Below, one piece after another: positions 46,071-58,009 of a stretch of DNA of 64,000 nt. Every line of letters starts with the position of its first letter. Within the stretch, counting starts at the first letter, position 1. The position numbers and the translations under genes were made by a program. The DNA comes from Epiperipatus broadwayi (lineage: Eukaryota; Onychophora; Udeonychophora; Euonychophora; Peripatidae), in the NCBI GenBank assembly GCA_028023455.1, contig JAQFVV010006221.1, positions 8,971,011-9,035,010 of the forward strand, written 5' to 3'. The notes beneath the pieces are model-generated. The model made no database searches. It was not told the DNA's origin and saw only the letters and a program-made list of their open reading frames with translations.

Positions 46071-46547
46071 AAACATTTTAATACAAAAATGATATTAACT
46101 AAGCTATGACGTTCTACACAAGCCGCCGGTAGATACGATCGATGATGAAGCAAAACAATGTCATGGCAACTGAAACATTGACATGACTAATCGATAGAAG
46201 TAGTCAAGGCATTTTCAAGATTTTATAATACTGCGGTGAATTGTGGTAAATATCTGTCTTTTACCTGCTGTCTTATTTCAAGAAAGAGGTGTTGTTTTTT
46301 TTTTTTGCTTAATAATTTTTGAATTTATTGCTAATTTTCTGCTTTTTGATTTTTTTATATCGTTAATAATTCTAATACTTTTTGATTCTTAAATATTTAC
46401 ATACTGCGGTGAATTGTGGTAAATATCTGTCTTTTACCTGCTGTCTTATTTCAAGAAAGAGGTGTTTTTTTGTTTTTTTTTTGCTTAATAATTTTTGAAT
46501 TTATTGCTAATTTTCTGCTTTTTGATTTTTTTATATCGTTAATAATT

Positions 46548-47262
46548 GATAAACAGAGCAAAACTCTCCATACAGTATTGCCACCTATGCTAAACAGAGT
46601 AATCAATGGATGCCAGAAGGCTTGTGCATAAAATCCCCATCTAATGCCTACTCATCCAATATCCCCGGACTAGTTTCTGGCTTGTGGCCTTCGTTTTGTG
46701 GCCTTCGTCAGTGAGGAGCTTTGGATCTGAGAGCACTGAATCTAGATCTTAGGATCTAATGCAACCCTCTAGCAACCACCTTTTATCTCTACTTAACTAC
46801 AAAACCATGAGAATGAAATTGAAAACACAAAAAAATATTTTCAATCTAAGCTCAATAGCTTATATAGTCATATGGGTCTGAACTCAGTTCAGCACCCATA
46901 CATCCCATATGACTATATAAGCTATTGAGCTTAGATTGAAAATATTTTTTGTGTTTTCAATTTCATTATCATGGTTTTGTAGTTAAGTAGAGATAAAAGG
47001 TGGTTGCTAGAGGGTTGCATTAGATCCTAAGATCTAGATGCAGTGCTCTCAGATCCAAAACTCCTCACTGACGAAGGCCACAAGCCAGAAACTAGTCTGG
47101 GGATATTGGATGAGTAGGCATTAGATGGGGATTTTATGCACAAGCCTTCTGGCATCCATTGATTACTCTGTTTAGCACAGGTGGCAATACTGTATGGAGA
47201 GTTTTGCTCTGTTTATCAACAATTAATGTGCTAGTATAGGAAATGTGATCATGTGATGCTTA
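46548..47262 (+). repeat. Family-A fold-back, 715-bp near-perfect palindrome, 13-bp target duplication
   Basis: The arms of about 330 bp are almost identical. They run from GATAAACAGAGCAAAACTCT through ATCCCCGGACTAGTTTCTGG and CACCTTTTATCTCTACTTAA to the centre near 46885 (GAACTCAGTTC), then back out to AGTTTTGCTCTGTTTATC. They are followed by the asymmetric tail AATTAATGTGCTAGTATAGG and GATCATGTGATG. ATCGTTAATAATT occurs at 46535-46547 and 47263-47275. This word also belongs to the host tandem repeat, so the duplication could in part be host sequence. Arm identity suggests recent insertion or conversion. Confidence 0.85.
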
Positions 47263-48765
47263 ATCGTTAATAATTCTAATGCTTTTTGATTATTAAATAT
47301 TTACATTTTACTACATTTTTATTGAAAATGATGATTTTGGATTATTAAATATCGTTTATAATTGTAATGATTTTCCTTTTTTTTTTTTTGAACAATTTCT
47401 CCCATTTTTGTTTGATTATTAAAATATCATTGAAAATACTGATTTTTGATTATTAAATATCGTTAATAATTTTAATGCTTTTTGATTATTTTATATCATT
47501 AATAATTTGAATGCTTTTTGATTATTTTATATCATTAATAATTTGAATGCTTTTTGATTCTTGATTATTAATAAGTAGCTCAGAAAGGAAATTGTTTGTA
47601 CTTTAAATTTTTAGAACAATTTCTTTTTTGGTTTTTTTGTTAAATACCATCCCAAAAAAAAAAAAAAAAGATTTTACCTTGTTTCGATTACTTATATATG
47701 GCTTATAATTATATTTTGAAAACTACGGCTAAAAATTCGTTGTAAAATCTGCCATTTTATCTTGTTGAGTATCGCAGCAATTATGAAAGACTGTTACTTG
47801 TAGTAAATATTTCAGAACAATTTTTCCCACTTTTTTTTTTTTTTTAAATGTAATCAATTTGGTTTGTTAAATAACATCCCCCCCCCCCCCGAAAAAAATA
47901 TGATTTTTTTACCTATTCCTCGCTTTTGTTTGTTGATTATTTAAATACTGCTTATAATTATTGTCTGAAAACAGTACGGGTAAAAATTGCTTGTCAAATT
48001 CGGCCATTTTACCTTTTTTAAAGGCAGTTACTTGTAATGGGTTTAACTATTACTTCTTTTGTTTATTAAAATATCATTGAAAAAACTGATTTTCGATTAT
48101 TATATCTCCTTAATAATTTTAATGCTTTTTAATTATTTTATATCGTTAATAATTCTAATGCTTTTTGATTCTTAAATATTTACATTTTACTACATTTTTA
48201 TTGAAAATGATGATTTTGGATTATTAAATATCGTTTATAATTGTAATGATTTTCCATTTTTTTTAGAACAATTTCTCCCATTTTTGTTTGATTATTAAAA
48301 TATCATTGAAAATACTGATTTTTGATTATTAAATATCGTTAATAATTTTAATGCTTTTTGATTATTTTATATCGTTAATAATTCTAATGCTTTTTGATTC
48401 TTGATTATTAATAATTGTAATGTTTTTTGATTCTTAAATATTTACATTTTACTACATTTTCATTGAATGATGATTTTGGATTATTAAATATCGTTTATAA
48501 TTCTAATGATTTTCGATTTCTTTTGGAACAATTTCTCCCATTTTTGTTTGATTATTAAAATATACCAAAATATCATTGAAAATACTGATTTCAGATTATT
48601 AAATATCGTTAATTTTAATGCTTTTTGATTGATTATTAAAATATCATTGAAAATACTGATTTTGGATTATTAAATATTGTTAATAATTTTAATGCTTTTT
48701 GATTATTTTATATCGTTAATAATTCGAATGCTTTTTGATTCTTGATTTTTGATTATTAATTATGA

Positions 48766-48935
48766 TATGAAGTACTGCCCTGAAGGCATACTACTCTAAT
48801 CTTACGATCTTCTCGGTGACTTCTCCACGTGATCTGTGGGCAAACTTTATCGATTACGTTTGTTCGGAGATCACTAGGAGACGTTATCTTGAAAATCATA
48901 AGATTTGAGCAGTATGCCTTCGGGTGTAGTATGTC
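48766..48935. repeat. Terminal hairpin of R2
   Basis: TACTGCCCTGAAGGCATACT, ACTCTAATCTTACGATC pairs with ATCATAAGATTTGAGCAGTA, TGCCTTCGGGTGTAGTA. The inner stem TCACGTGATCTGTGGGC pairs loosely with GTTCGGAGATCACTAGG. Confidence 0.7.
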
Positions 48936-48950
48936 ATAGCTTAGTTAATA

Positions 48951-49402
48951 CTCAACTACCCTTAAAAAACTTTCACTTCGCCACACCACATTTTTGAAAC
49001 ATCTGAATAAAAATATCTGAATAAGATAAATTTCTTTATTTATATGTATCAAGAATGTATGCTAAAGTAAGACTTTTATCTTAAAAAGATATCATGCATG
49101 GAAAAAAGAGATAAAGTTGAGTTATCCCATGTATAAATAAAGAAGCAGAAATATTAATCTTTAATTGAGATTTAAAGTTTATATATGAACTAGGGGTATT
49201 CTCTGGATTAATAAATGATTAGTAATAATTATTAAAATATATACCTGAAGTAATTGCTATCAAAAATATAAGAATAAAAAGTTTGGTACTTGTGAATCAA
49301 AGTATAATAAAAATATTTTTATACAATGAAAATTTTAAAATAATACGTATAATACTATAAATTAGAATTTAAAATTAAAAAATAAAATAGATAAATTTTT
49401 TT
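48951..49402. other. AT-rich DNA, nothing recognised
   Basis: No gene or repeat family recognised. Confidence 0.45.
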
Positions 49403-49507
49403 ATATGTCATAGCATCGGCCGAAAGGTGAAACTGCAACAACCGTCTGCAACCAACTGCTAGCTTGCAAGGTGGTTGCGCTGACCTCTCGACTAACAACG
49501 CTTGACT
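49403..49507 (-). repeat. tRNA-Gly-derived SINE, variant subfamily
   Basis: Minus-strand CAAGCGTTGTTAGTCGAGAG, GGTCAGCGCAACCACCTTGC, GGTTGCAGTTTCACC over the box-B region (degraded) and CGGCCGATGCTATGACATAT. Box B is damaged. Confidence 0.65.
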
Positions 49508-50967
49508 AAAACGATCTTTCATGACATTTAATGAAATTAAAAGTAACTGATTTAGAACAACAAATTTTTAATGTATATTTGTAAGAGTAAATTAGCATAC
49601 CTGGCATGACTGGCTATTTATATACACACAGTACATATATATATATGGGTGTAAGCATTCCAACAAAAAGATGATCTGTTCTCTCTCCACTGCTTGCAGC
49701 ACCTCTTTGAATCGGTGCATGTGTTACATAGTGCAGTTTAGCTATTTACGATAAAAAGTAGTGTGTCGGAATCATGAGTTATGACATAAAATATTATATG
49801 TATTTTCATGGTTTCTTTTCAATGCTTTCCTGTTGTCATGAACTCATGACTGCACTGCAATATAAAGTTTCAATCTCTTCAAATGTTTCAGTAACAATTT
49901 CACCCAATTTAAATAAATTTAACATTGTTCCATCACGAGTTCAGCCATGAAATATACTCCCACATTTTATGTCATAACTCATGGTCCAGACATGCTAGCA
50001 TCTTAAAATTTTTGTGGTAATCATGCAACACACCTGTGAACTCAGAAAAAGCTTTGCATGCAGCTTAGAAAAAAAAACCAGTCACCAGATACTTGATGTA
50101 TTTATGGTAATACAATATGTACACATGCACTGATATATTGTTAACAAGCCTATTCATATATATTTTTACATTTTACATGAAATGTAAAAACAAATGGGTG
50201 TGTAAAAACAAAATATAAATCGTGCTTAAATAGCCCAATATAGAGAACCCCGCCCCCTCTTTCCCGAGATCCCTCCAAAGATGAATAGTGAAAAATGGCA
50301 TACTGACTAATGATGGTTTGTGCGGGGGGGGGGGTGCCTGCTTCATGCTCTAGTTAATATCTAGATACCACGAGTACATGTAATTCCATAAACTGATATA
50401 GATATATATGACAATTGTCGAATGAAATCCTCTAATGCTTGATTAAATAATTACTTTTAAAGATAAAAGTGTGGAAAAAATCAGAAGTTATTATTGAAAA
50501 ATAAGATATAATTAACTGGAAAACTGAATCTGATTTTTGTAAAAGAGTGAATAGTTTTTGTTCTCACTGTTTCTGATGAGTTTTATCTTTTAGAGACACT
50601 GCTTTTAAAGATAAAAGAATGTGTGAATTGAAGGGTATTAGAGATACATGTGATATGAAGTGAAAAATAAAGATACATTTAAGTAGAAATTAGATTTATG
50701 TAGGAAAGTGAAAGAAAAGTTTCTGTTCTATCATTTTTGACAGGCATTATATTTGGCTATCATATCTGCCTGTATGATGATATTTAAAAAAAAGAAAAAG
50801 AGAAAAAATATTTGTGGGGAAGAGAATTAATGTTTTAAGTATTACACATGATAACTTCCATTATAACGGTAGAATTAAAAGAAACATGCCAACAAAAAAA
50901 AGATATATATTTACCTTGCTGGTTTATATTAGTGTGAATATATTTTAAAATTAAATGTAAAATTATA
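49508..50967. other. AT-rich DNA, nothing recognised
   Basis: A G tract lies near 50323-50332. An inverted or duplicated pair around TTATGACATAAAATATTATA (49790) and TTTTATGTCATAACTCATGG (49965) may be a degenerate fold-back. No gene is seen. Confidence 0.4.
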
Positions 50968-51440
50968 TAAGTAATATATAGGGTATATGAGCACAGACTT
51001 TGACACAACCCTCAACACTCCATTCTATCTCATATCACTGATACACTTGAACACATATATGTCAAAAGATAAATAATCACCAATATATGTATTTCATGCT
51101 AAACCAGCAATCATCAGTCGGTCAAGATTATTATCTCTACACAAATATGCAATAAGTGCTCAGATATATATTAAGATCGACAATCCTCACACTTTAATGG
51201 ACAGGCTTCAATCCACTCCACACTCCAACTCTTCAACTGTCCATCCAATTGAAAATCTGATGATGGAACGCTCAAAGGTCACCCTGAGACCGAGATTCTT
51301 GTCACACCCATGTTGACCTAAAGTCAATATGACCCCTCATGTACAGGACATAATCCATTTAATACATATGCAAGGGATGGGCAAACATCTCTACTATGTA
51401 ATAACTGAAATACAGGCTTATTATATAACTGTATCAGTAA
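50968..51440 (-). repeat. Family-B dispersed repeat, longest single copy
   Basis: TAATATATAGGGTATATGAG, ATATGTCAAAAGATAAATAA, CCAGCAATCATCAGTCGGTC, AATGGACAGGCTTCAATCC, GAAAATCTGATGATGGAACG, CACCCATGTTGACCTAAAGT, CTCTACTATGTAATAACTGA and ATACAGGCTTATTATATAAC in one uninterrupted order, giving a consensus length near 470 bp. Confidence 0.7.
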
Positions 51441-51734
51441 AATTTGTACATTGCAAAATACAAGATATATTTATTATTGACTTTAATTTACAAGAAACTT
51501 AGGAATTAAATTTAAAAAATAAAACTAATACTGTCATGACAGTTTTATAAAACGTAATAAATTTCACATCTGGGGAAAAAAAATCAAAGTATTAACTTAT
51601 TTAAATAAATTTAAATACAGGTAAATAATATGCATTTTTTATAATGTCAAACAAAAAAGGACATTCCATTCAGGCAGGTGGGAAACAATAAAGAACTCAT
51701 GTTTTGTTCTGATTAAAAAAAAGATTCATTACTT

Positions 51735-53790
51735 ACTGAAGCACCGATATAGGATCATTTTCCTCATAGCCAACACAAACCAAATCTAATTATTCTTGAA
51801 ATGCACATTCCAATAGTTGAAAGTTATTCTATTCCAAGATGGAATTTAAGGAAGACAGATTTGATATCCTGAATATCTTGAACAAAATATCTGCAATTAC
51901 CTCTTGCAAATGTTAGGTTTAACAAACTCATAATAACAGCTTCTAAAGAGTCCATTCCTCATGGATATTGAAAGCAATTCATCTCAGGTTGGAACAAAAT
52001 CAGCAGTATTCTTTATAGCCAATTTGTAACTACCAGAGATCCAGAAATTGCTGACAAACTTATAAAATCACTGAATATTGGCAGAAAGTATAAATAAAAA
52101 CAGATCATGGAGAAGTATAACTTTAGAAGAACTAAACACATCTCTAAAAACTCTTACTGAACTAATAAGATGGCTATTCTTATAAATCACATTTCTAAAC
52201 AAAATATTGATAGAATGGGAAAAATTGTCATTATAGCTGAAATGCAAACTATTTTCCTTTAGCCTCAATCTGATAAAATCATTAGATATTGGTAAACTTG
52301 AATTTGTCCTGATTGTTTTAAACCAAGAAAGATCCTAGACGTATATAGCATACTTCACAGAGTTTCTAATAAATTTAGGACCTAAAACCAAGCATCGTTA
52401 GCAAAACTACTATTCCAAAAAAGCAAAACCATAGTAACCTTTTCCACTAATATTTATTGTCTTTCCTATACATTTTTTGAAAGAAAAAAAACATGAATTA
52501 TTTGACCAACAGTTGAGAGCAGATTAGGTTAAGACCAGAAAGAAGCTCTTGTGAACAAGTTTTATCTTTGATTACTCACATTAACAAAATCTTTCAAAAT
52601 AAATTAAAGATTGGTGCTACTTTTATTGATCTAACCTCAGCTTATGACTCTATTTGGAAAAGTAGACTTCTAAAAGTTTCTAAAATGACTAAATGCAAAA
52701 AAAAACACATCCCATTAAAATACTTAACAAAATGCTTTCAAATAGATAAATTCAAATGATATTAAATGACAGTGATAGTAGATATGTCTTCCACTGGATT
52801 TGATTGTTTCAGCTACTTTATTCATTGATCTTCCAAAGACAGGCTTTTGGAAATACATGCATGTTGACAATATTGCTGACTTCTCAAATAAGATTCTTTT
52901 AGACTTTCAATAAAGTTATGAAAAGATTAGAAATGTTCATCAAAGATTAGAAATTAACTCTCATCTCATGAAAACACTACACTCAATTTTTCATTTAAGG
53001 AACAGGGAAACATTTCATAATCTGAATAACATCTTTTGCTAATAAAGTGAAACACAATCTCATTCCATGTTATTAAAGAAAACTTTGGTTCGTAATTTAT
53101 TTTCCTCATTTATCTAAATTTATATCAAAATTAATTCCTAGAAATAATCTCTTTAGAAAGTTTAGCAGGTGCATTCTGCTGGTGAATAGGGTATCACCAT
53201 TTGGGTAAAAAGATCTCACATTAGCATTAAAGTAACAATTAAATATTAGCATGGACATTATTACTGGCATATTAAAATCTACTCCTTTGCAGTGTTTTCC
53301 TGTTTTTCACATATTTCTTTACCAGATATCAGGCGAGAAGGTGCTTACATAAAATGCATAAAAAGCTATTATGCAAAACTGATTTACCAATAATTCATGA
53401 TACAGTCTCATTATCTAAGATTCATCACATACTTCTAATCAATAACCCTTTTTTGGATGTTTGCTCAAGAATCTAAAATCAAAGAATCATGGCACAAAGA
53501 TAGATTTTTTATGATATTCTAACAAACTTCTTGGGTCCAACAATAAATCCAGCTGGATTTTATTTTCTTAGACATAAGTGAAGTCTCATAAATGACTTCA
53601 GGGCAACACATGGTTATTGTGTTCATTTATTCACAAATCAAATGTAACACCCATTTAGCTATATAGATGTGGTCAAGTACAAACCCTGAACACCTGATTA
53701 ATGACTTGAATTTAAAGTTACAATGGCAAAATTGAAAGATTTCATAAAAGCCACAAGAGAAGCTATCTCTTGATTACAATGTCTACATAT
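51735..53790 (+). pseudogene. Decayed LINE ORF2 of a second clade
   Basis: Plus-strand pieces in order across frames: FPHSQHKPNLII (end of endonuclease); SIPRWNLRKTDLI (RWNF+KA type); PHGYxKQFISGWNKISSILY (52.0 kb; cf. IPRG.R...I.GW); ADKLIKSLNIGRKYK; GATFIDLTSAYDSIWK (52613-52660, RT motif); KYMHVDNIA (52850, replacing K.YADDIA, so the catalytic Asp-Asp pair is lost); FHLRNRETFHNLNN (53.0 kb); DIITGILKSTPLQCFPVF (53.25 kb); and LINDFRATHGYCVHLF (53.6 kb). This order is diagnostic of a LINE with an RT-thumb and an LNRFRTG.G-type C-terminus. There are numerous stops. It was probably never spliced and is an old copy, distinct from the 34 kb LINE. Confidence 0.85.
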
Positions 53791-55105
53791 TCATTATGTT
53801 ATTTTATTACTAGTTAAGCTATCTAAAATAAGTAAATAAACATTCTATTTGAAATATTTCTATATTACTACAAAATTTTGTAACAGAACTTCTTTTATTT
53901 AAACTGGAAACACATTATTTCATTAAAACATACTCCTGATATACTTAAAGATAAAATCGCATTGAGATCTAATTTATTCCTGCCTTTTATTTCTAAATCC
54001 ATTATTTAAAAAAGGATTACCAACATATGTATCTATAGTGTGAAAAATATTTTTTTAAATAAATCTTAAAGGAAACAAACCCAGTGGTGTGCATATTATT
54101 TTCAATGGGTGATATTCCTTCAAAACATAATATCATGCCTGGTTTCTTTCTTTCTATAGGTTTTCTGTTTGTACATTTCAAAACACAACTGCAATTTTGT
54201 TCCTTATCTCTCCCTCCACCTCCAACCCCTTCTGCCTATTTCTTTGATTCTCAGTGAAACAATGAAATATTGCTCTTCTAAATCAATCCACTTTATCATT
54301 ACCAAATAGGTTAATAAGTAAGACTAACAAATTTGTCAATGGTTATAAAATGTGAGAAGACAGTTTCCATTTTAATGTTTTCAGTCTGCATTAAAGGTAT
54401 ATAATTCGTCATTTTTAACTATTATAAATTCATTGTGGAACAAAGGTTTCTCCATGTTTAATTCACTTTCGGTCTGATCCACAATTTTTATCTCAATAAA
54501 TTTTCTTAATTTTTTCTTAATCTTTTATAGTTAAAATTTCAATTGCTTATATATTATTAGTCTTTTTAATGACACATCTAGCCTATTTTCACTTCAATCT
54601 CTTAATTTTTTCACAATTGTGATATCTATTTGTTCTCTCACTATATTTATCAGCTTCAATTTCTCTTAATAATACTGACATACATCTTTCTATATTCAAA
54701 TCATAAGCAGCATTGATAAAAATCTTTCTTTTCAAATTCATACGCATATATCTTTTAATATTAAGTTACCACAAACATTCCATTAATTTCATCATATGTT
54801 TCCATCTGTACTAATAACTTAATTCGTAATCAACTATGAAAGAAATTGTGTGTTAAATCCACGCTTACATTCAGTGGTGTGAAGAGCCTACTCATCTGAT
54901 ATAGACTAGCCATCAAGTCATAGCTGACACTGAGTAATGCTTGATATACCATTAGATCTGTATTTTTTGTGTGTGTGTGCGTGTGTTTTAGATATCTCAG
55001 ATTCTGATTCTTCTCTCTTTTCTGAGATAGTTATGTATATATAATTCAGTTGATATCTTATTTCATCATCTATCATCTGACATTTTCATTATAAAAAGTT
55101 AAAGC
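53791..55105. other. AT-rich DNA, nothing recognised
   Basis: A GTGT microsatellite lies near 54970. No gene or repeat family recognised. Confidence 0.45.
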
Positions 55106-55188
55106 CAACAAGGTCAGCGAAGGTTGCTTTACAAGCAGTTGTCCCGGGTTAGCGGGTTCGCATCCCGGCTGAAGCTATGACACATGAG
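55106..55188 (+). repeat. tRNA-Gly-derived SINE, 5'-truncated
   Basis: CAAGGTCAGCGAAGGTTGCT, TTACAAGCAGTTGTCCCGGG, TTAGCGGGTTCGCATCCCGG and CTGAAGCTATGACACATGAG. The acceptor and box A are lost. TA repeats follow. Confidence 0.75.
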
Positions 55189-56483
55189 AAATATATATAT
55201 ATATAACAAAATTTACAATGTTAAGTTTATCTCACTACGCATTTTTGATTTATGGTTAAGTTTTTCCTTATCAGCACACACAGCAGCTATAGTTCTAAGT
55301 TAATTTTATTATTTTTAAATATAATTCCATTTAAAATATTTTTAATATAATCACATTGTTATAACAAAGAAGAAAATAAACTCCATCAAATTGTAATTTT
55401 AAAATATTTTTTTATTAGTTAACTTGGTAAATATTTCGCTTCTGTAATCGACTAACATTTCAGATGTACAAAGAATAGTCATTTTGGTGCAACGTTCATT
55501 ATTAGTTCTAGCCTTCTAATAACTAACTATTCTTATCCTCAATTTATTGTTACACATTCAGCAGCCACTGGAGTAATGTCATTTTAAAAATAACTAGTTG
55601 TAGTTCAGTGATTTGATCAATTTAGAAGAAACTTTTTCCATAGCTATTAGCATGATGCCTATCATTTTCTTTAAATTTACTTAAACTTGTATGTTGATGA
55701 TTTATTTCCTTCCACTCCCAATACAAAATAAACCAGACTTTTTGTTTATGAATCAAAAGCTCGTACAATTCTTGAAATGATCAATTTTTTCAAAATACTC
55801 ACAATTTATTGATTGAGCTATTAATAAGCATTTCAACCTAATATTAAAAAAAATAACATTAATATACATTTTAAATATGCAACCAAAATTTTATAACAAT
55901 AACTTTATTACATAGACAAATACATTTTTTTTTTTTTTATAGGAAAGAATGTTAAATATTCTTACAACTAAAAATAAATATATTAATTTTGAAATGATTA
56001 ATTTTACACCTGTTTAACTTGCATTATGCTTAGGTATTCAAATAAACTTTATGTTTACTTCAAAAATTGCCTAAAGCAACAGAATCTTTTTGAGAAGCAG
56101 AAAAAAACAGTAGAATCTGCACAAAGGAGGTTTGCAACAAACCTTGATATGATACAAGTTTGCTTTGTTTTTAATCATCATGTATTGTATACAAAAAGCT
56201 TCAGATATAGTTGTAACTAAAGTTCAAAGACCAGTTCTACCTAAATGTATGACATTGAAAAATATTAATTTGAATTGTTAATAATTCAAATTTATCTAAT
56301 AAATGGTAACCTAATAAATTAAATACAGCAATTCAAATTTATTTTATTTGCATAATTTTTTTTAAAAAGTACAGTATATAATATATTTGTAAAATAATTG
56401 TTATAGTTATTGGTTTTTTTTTTTTATTCTAGAGACTTAGGGTATAATAAAGTTTTTGAGTTTTCTACATTTGTGTGCATGTA
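55189..56483. other. AT-rich DNA, nothing recognised
   Basis: A 64-residue plus-strand frame (56026-56220) has no motif and no neighbouring support, and is not called. Confidence 0.4.
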
Positions 56484-56491
56484 GTATAAGA

Positions 56492-57038
56492 CAGGGGTGG
56501 CCATAAGATCTACTTTTTTTTTAAGTGTCATAATATCGGCCGGGACGCGAACCCGCAACCTGGGCAACTGCCTGCAAGTGCAAGGCAGTCGCGCTGACCT
56601 CTCGACCACCAATGCAAGACTAAGATCTACTTTTTATTTAAAAATGTGTTGCGATCGACTTGTTTTCAAAGATGTAGTCCAAGTGGAGGAAGATGTGAAA
56701 TACATACTATTTTCATACATCTATCTAGTAAAAAATAATTATTTAACGGGTCAAAAGCTCATGTCTGGGGGGAATTAAAGCAACATGAGTAATTATTAAC
56801 AATATTTATTAATTCAAATTAGCTACATTAAATCAAGATTAAAAATATTATTTTCAATAATGATACGACTTAGTAGACTTCACCTATCTAGAATTGAAAA
56901 AAAATTTAGAACAAAAACAAAAATAACAAAAAAACTTGAAAATCTTGACTTAATTTGTTGCACTCGTTACCCATAGCTCTTCCCAGATTGGCCTTGTGAT
57001 CGATTGGTGGATCACGATCGACTTGTTGGACAACCCTG
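56492..57038. mobile_element. Non-autonomous hAT element with nested SINE
   Basis: Starts CAGGGGTGGCCATAAGATC and ends GTTGGACAACCCTG, hAT-type imperfect inverted repeats. Subterminal GCGATCGACTTGTT near the left end is mirrored by CACGATCGACTTGTTGGAC near the right end as a repeated word. An exact 8-bp target duplication GTATAAGA lies at 56484-56491 and 57039-57046. A tRNA-Gly SINE is inserted at 56519-56620, so the original element was about 430 bp. No transposase frame. Confidence 0.85.
56519..56620 (-). repeat. tRNA-Gly-derived SINE inside hAT element, 15-bp target duplication
   Basis: Minus-strand GTCTTGCATTGGTGGTCGAG, CAGCGCGACTGCCTTGCACT, GGGTTCGCGTCCCGG and CCGATATTATGACACTTAA. TAAGATCTACTTTTT is found at 56504-56518 and 56621-56635. 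This is the variant subfamily with the extended arm, as at 46.0 kb. Confidence 0.9.
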
Positions 57039-57046
57039 GTATAAGA

Positions 57047-57868
57047 GATGTGGATTTCTAAATATAGGCTTCATTGATTCTACCTATCTCAGTTAGATCA
57101 GTAACTTGGTGAAGAGAGCTTCAGAAATATGAATTTAATTCTTTAATTACAAAGAAACCCTGCGTGGTTTGGAATAATTGGTAAAGCATCCGACTTGGGA
57201 TTGAGAGATCTTGGGATCGATTCTGGTGCTCGCAAGTCTGATTCTCAAAGTTTTTACGAATTCCTGAGCAATAAAGCCATATGTCTTTTTTTTAATTACA
57301 AACGAAAGATTAATATTTGAGTTCAATAATTTTGAAAAAAAAATTTAAAGAGTAAAGCTATTTATTATTTCTAACTTTATTGAAAATACTAAATGTCTTT
57401 GTAATAGTATTTGCCTGAATGTTTGTGATGATGGTATATTACTAGATGTGATGATATGTTGGACTATTGTGTTGTCTATTTGTGTGTTATTATTAGCAAG
57501 TTGTTTGTATTTGAAAAGTTTAAAGTTTAAAATTTTCTGTACATTCAACATTCACTCATAGATGATGACAATAGTCCAACATATGTCTTTATAAAAGTTC
57601 TTACAATCTTAAGTGCACGTGCCATGCTTATAATATGAGGTTCAAATTAAAAAAAAATTACGTATATATTTATGAAATTACTTTTCAGAATATAGTTAGT
57701 AGTAATTTCAAAAATTTAGCATATCTTTATGGCAAAAAGTTGAGTGTGCTCTAGGACCATTAAAAACCCCCTATAAAATACTAAAAAATAGTTAATGTCA
57801 ATTATAATTATGCATAGTAATTTTCTGATGCTGCTGGAATTGATCGGACTTGTCATGATGATAGTATT
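57047..57868. other. AT-rich DNA with one family-D SINE
   Basis: 57150-57284 (plus) is the best family-D SINE: GTTTGGAATAATTGGTAAAG (box-A like), CTTGGGATTGAGAGATC (anticodon-arm like), GGGATCGATTC (box B), and tail GAATTCCTGAGCAATAAAGC. The rest is unrecognised. Confidence 0.5.
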
Positions 57869-57884
57869 AAGAATAGAATTTTGT

Positions 57885-57993
57885 CAAGCATTGTTATCCG
57901 AGATGTCATCGCAGCCACCATGCAAGCAAGTAGTTGGTTGGAGACGGTTGTGGGTTCACATCCCGGCCGATGCTATGACATATGAAAAAAAAA
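57885..57993 (+). repeat. tRNA-Gly-derived SINE with 16-bp target duplication
   Basis: Diverged body (CAAGCATTGTTATCCGAG, ATGCAAGCAAGTAGTTGG, GTGGGTTCACATCCCGGCCG) with tail GATGCTATGACATATG and an A tract. AAGAATAGAATTTTGT is exact at 57869-57884 and 57994-58009. Confidence 0.85.
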
Positions 57994-58009
57994 AAGAATA
58001 GAATTTTGT

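Larger units (their letters stand above)
46093..48950. mobile_element. ~2.9 kb element R2: 18-bp TIRs, tandem-repeat core, terminal hairpin
   Basis: The ends TATTAACTAAGCTATGAC (46093-46110) and its exact inverse (48933-48950) are perfect 18-bp inverted repeats. The left segment (CGCCGGTAGATACGATCG, TGTCATGGCAAC) is loosely similar to that of R1 (CCGGTAGACATCGACG, TGTCATGGTAAC). The right end is a hairpin built on GCCCTGAAGGCATACTACTC, close to R1's hairpin. The core is a different AT-rich array (ATCGTTAATAATT and TTTTTGATTATTAAATA words; a 173-bp unit at 46231 and 46404). A family-A palindrome is inserted at 46548-47262, so the original element was about 2.1 kb. No transposase frame. Confidence 0.7.

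Noticed and set aside
45845-46153. 102-residue minus-strand frame as a protein gene
   Set aside because: It runs straight through a SINE and its target duplications; frames at 56424-56778 and 57795-58001 are likewise SINE translations.
52068-52268. 66-residue minus-strand frame at 52.1 kb
   Set aside because: Lies antisense to the recognisable LINE motifs on the plus strand.
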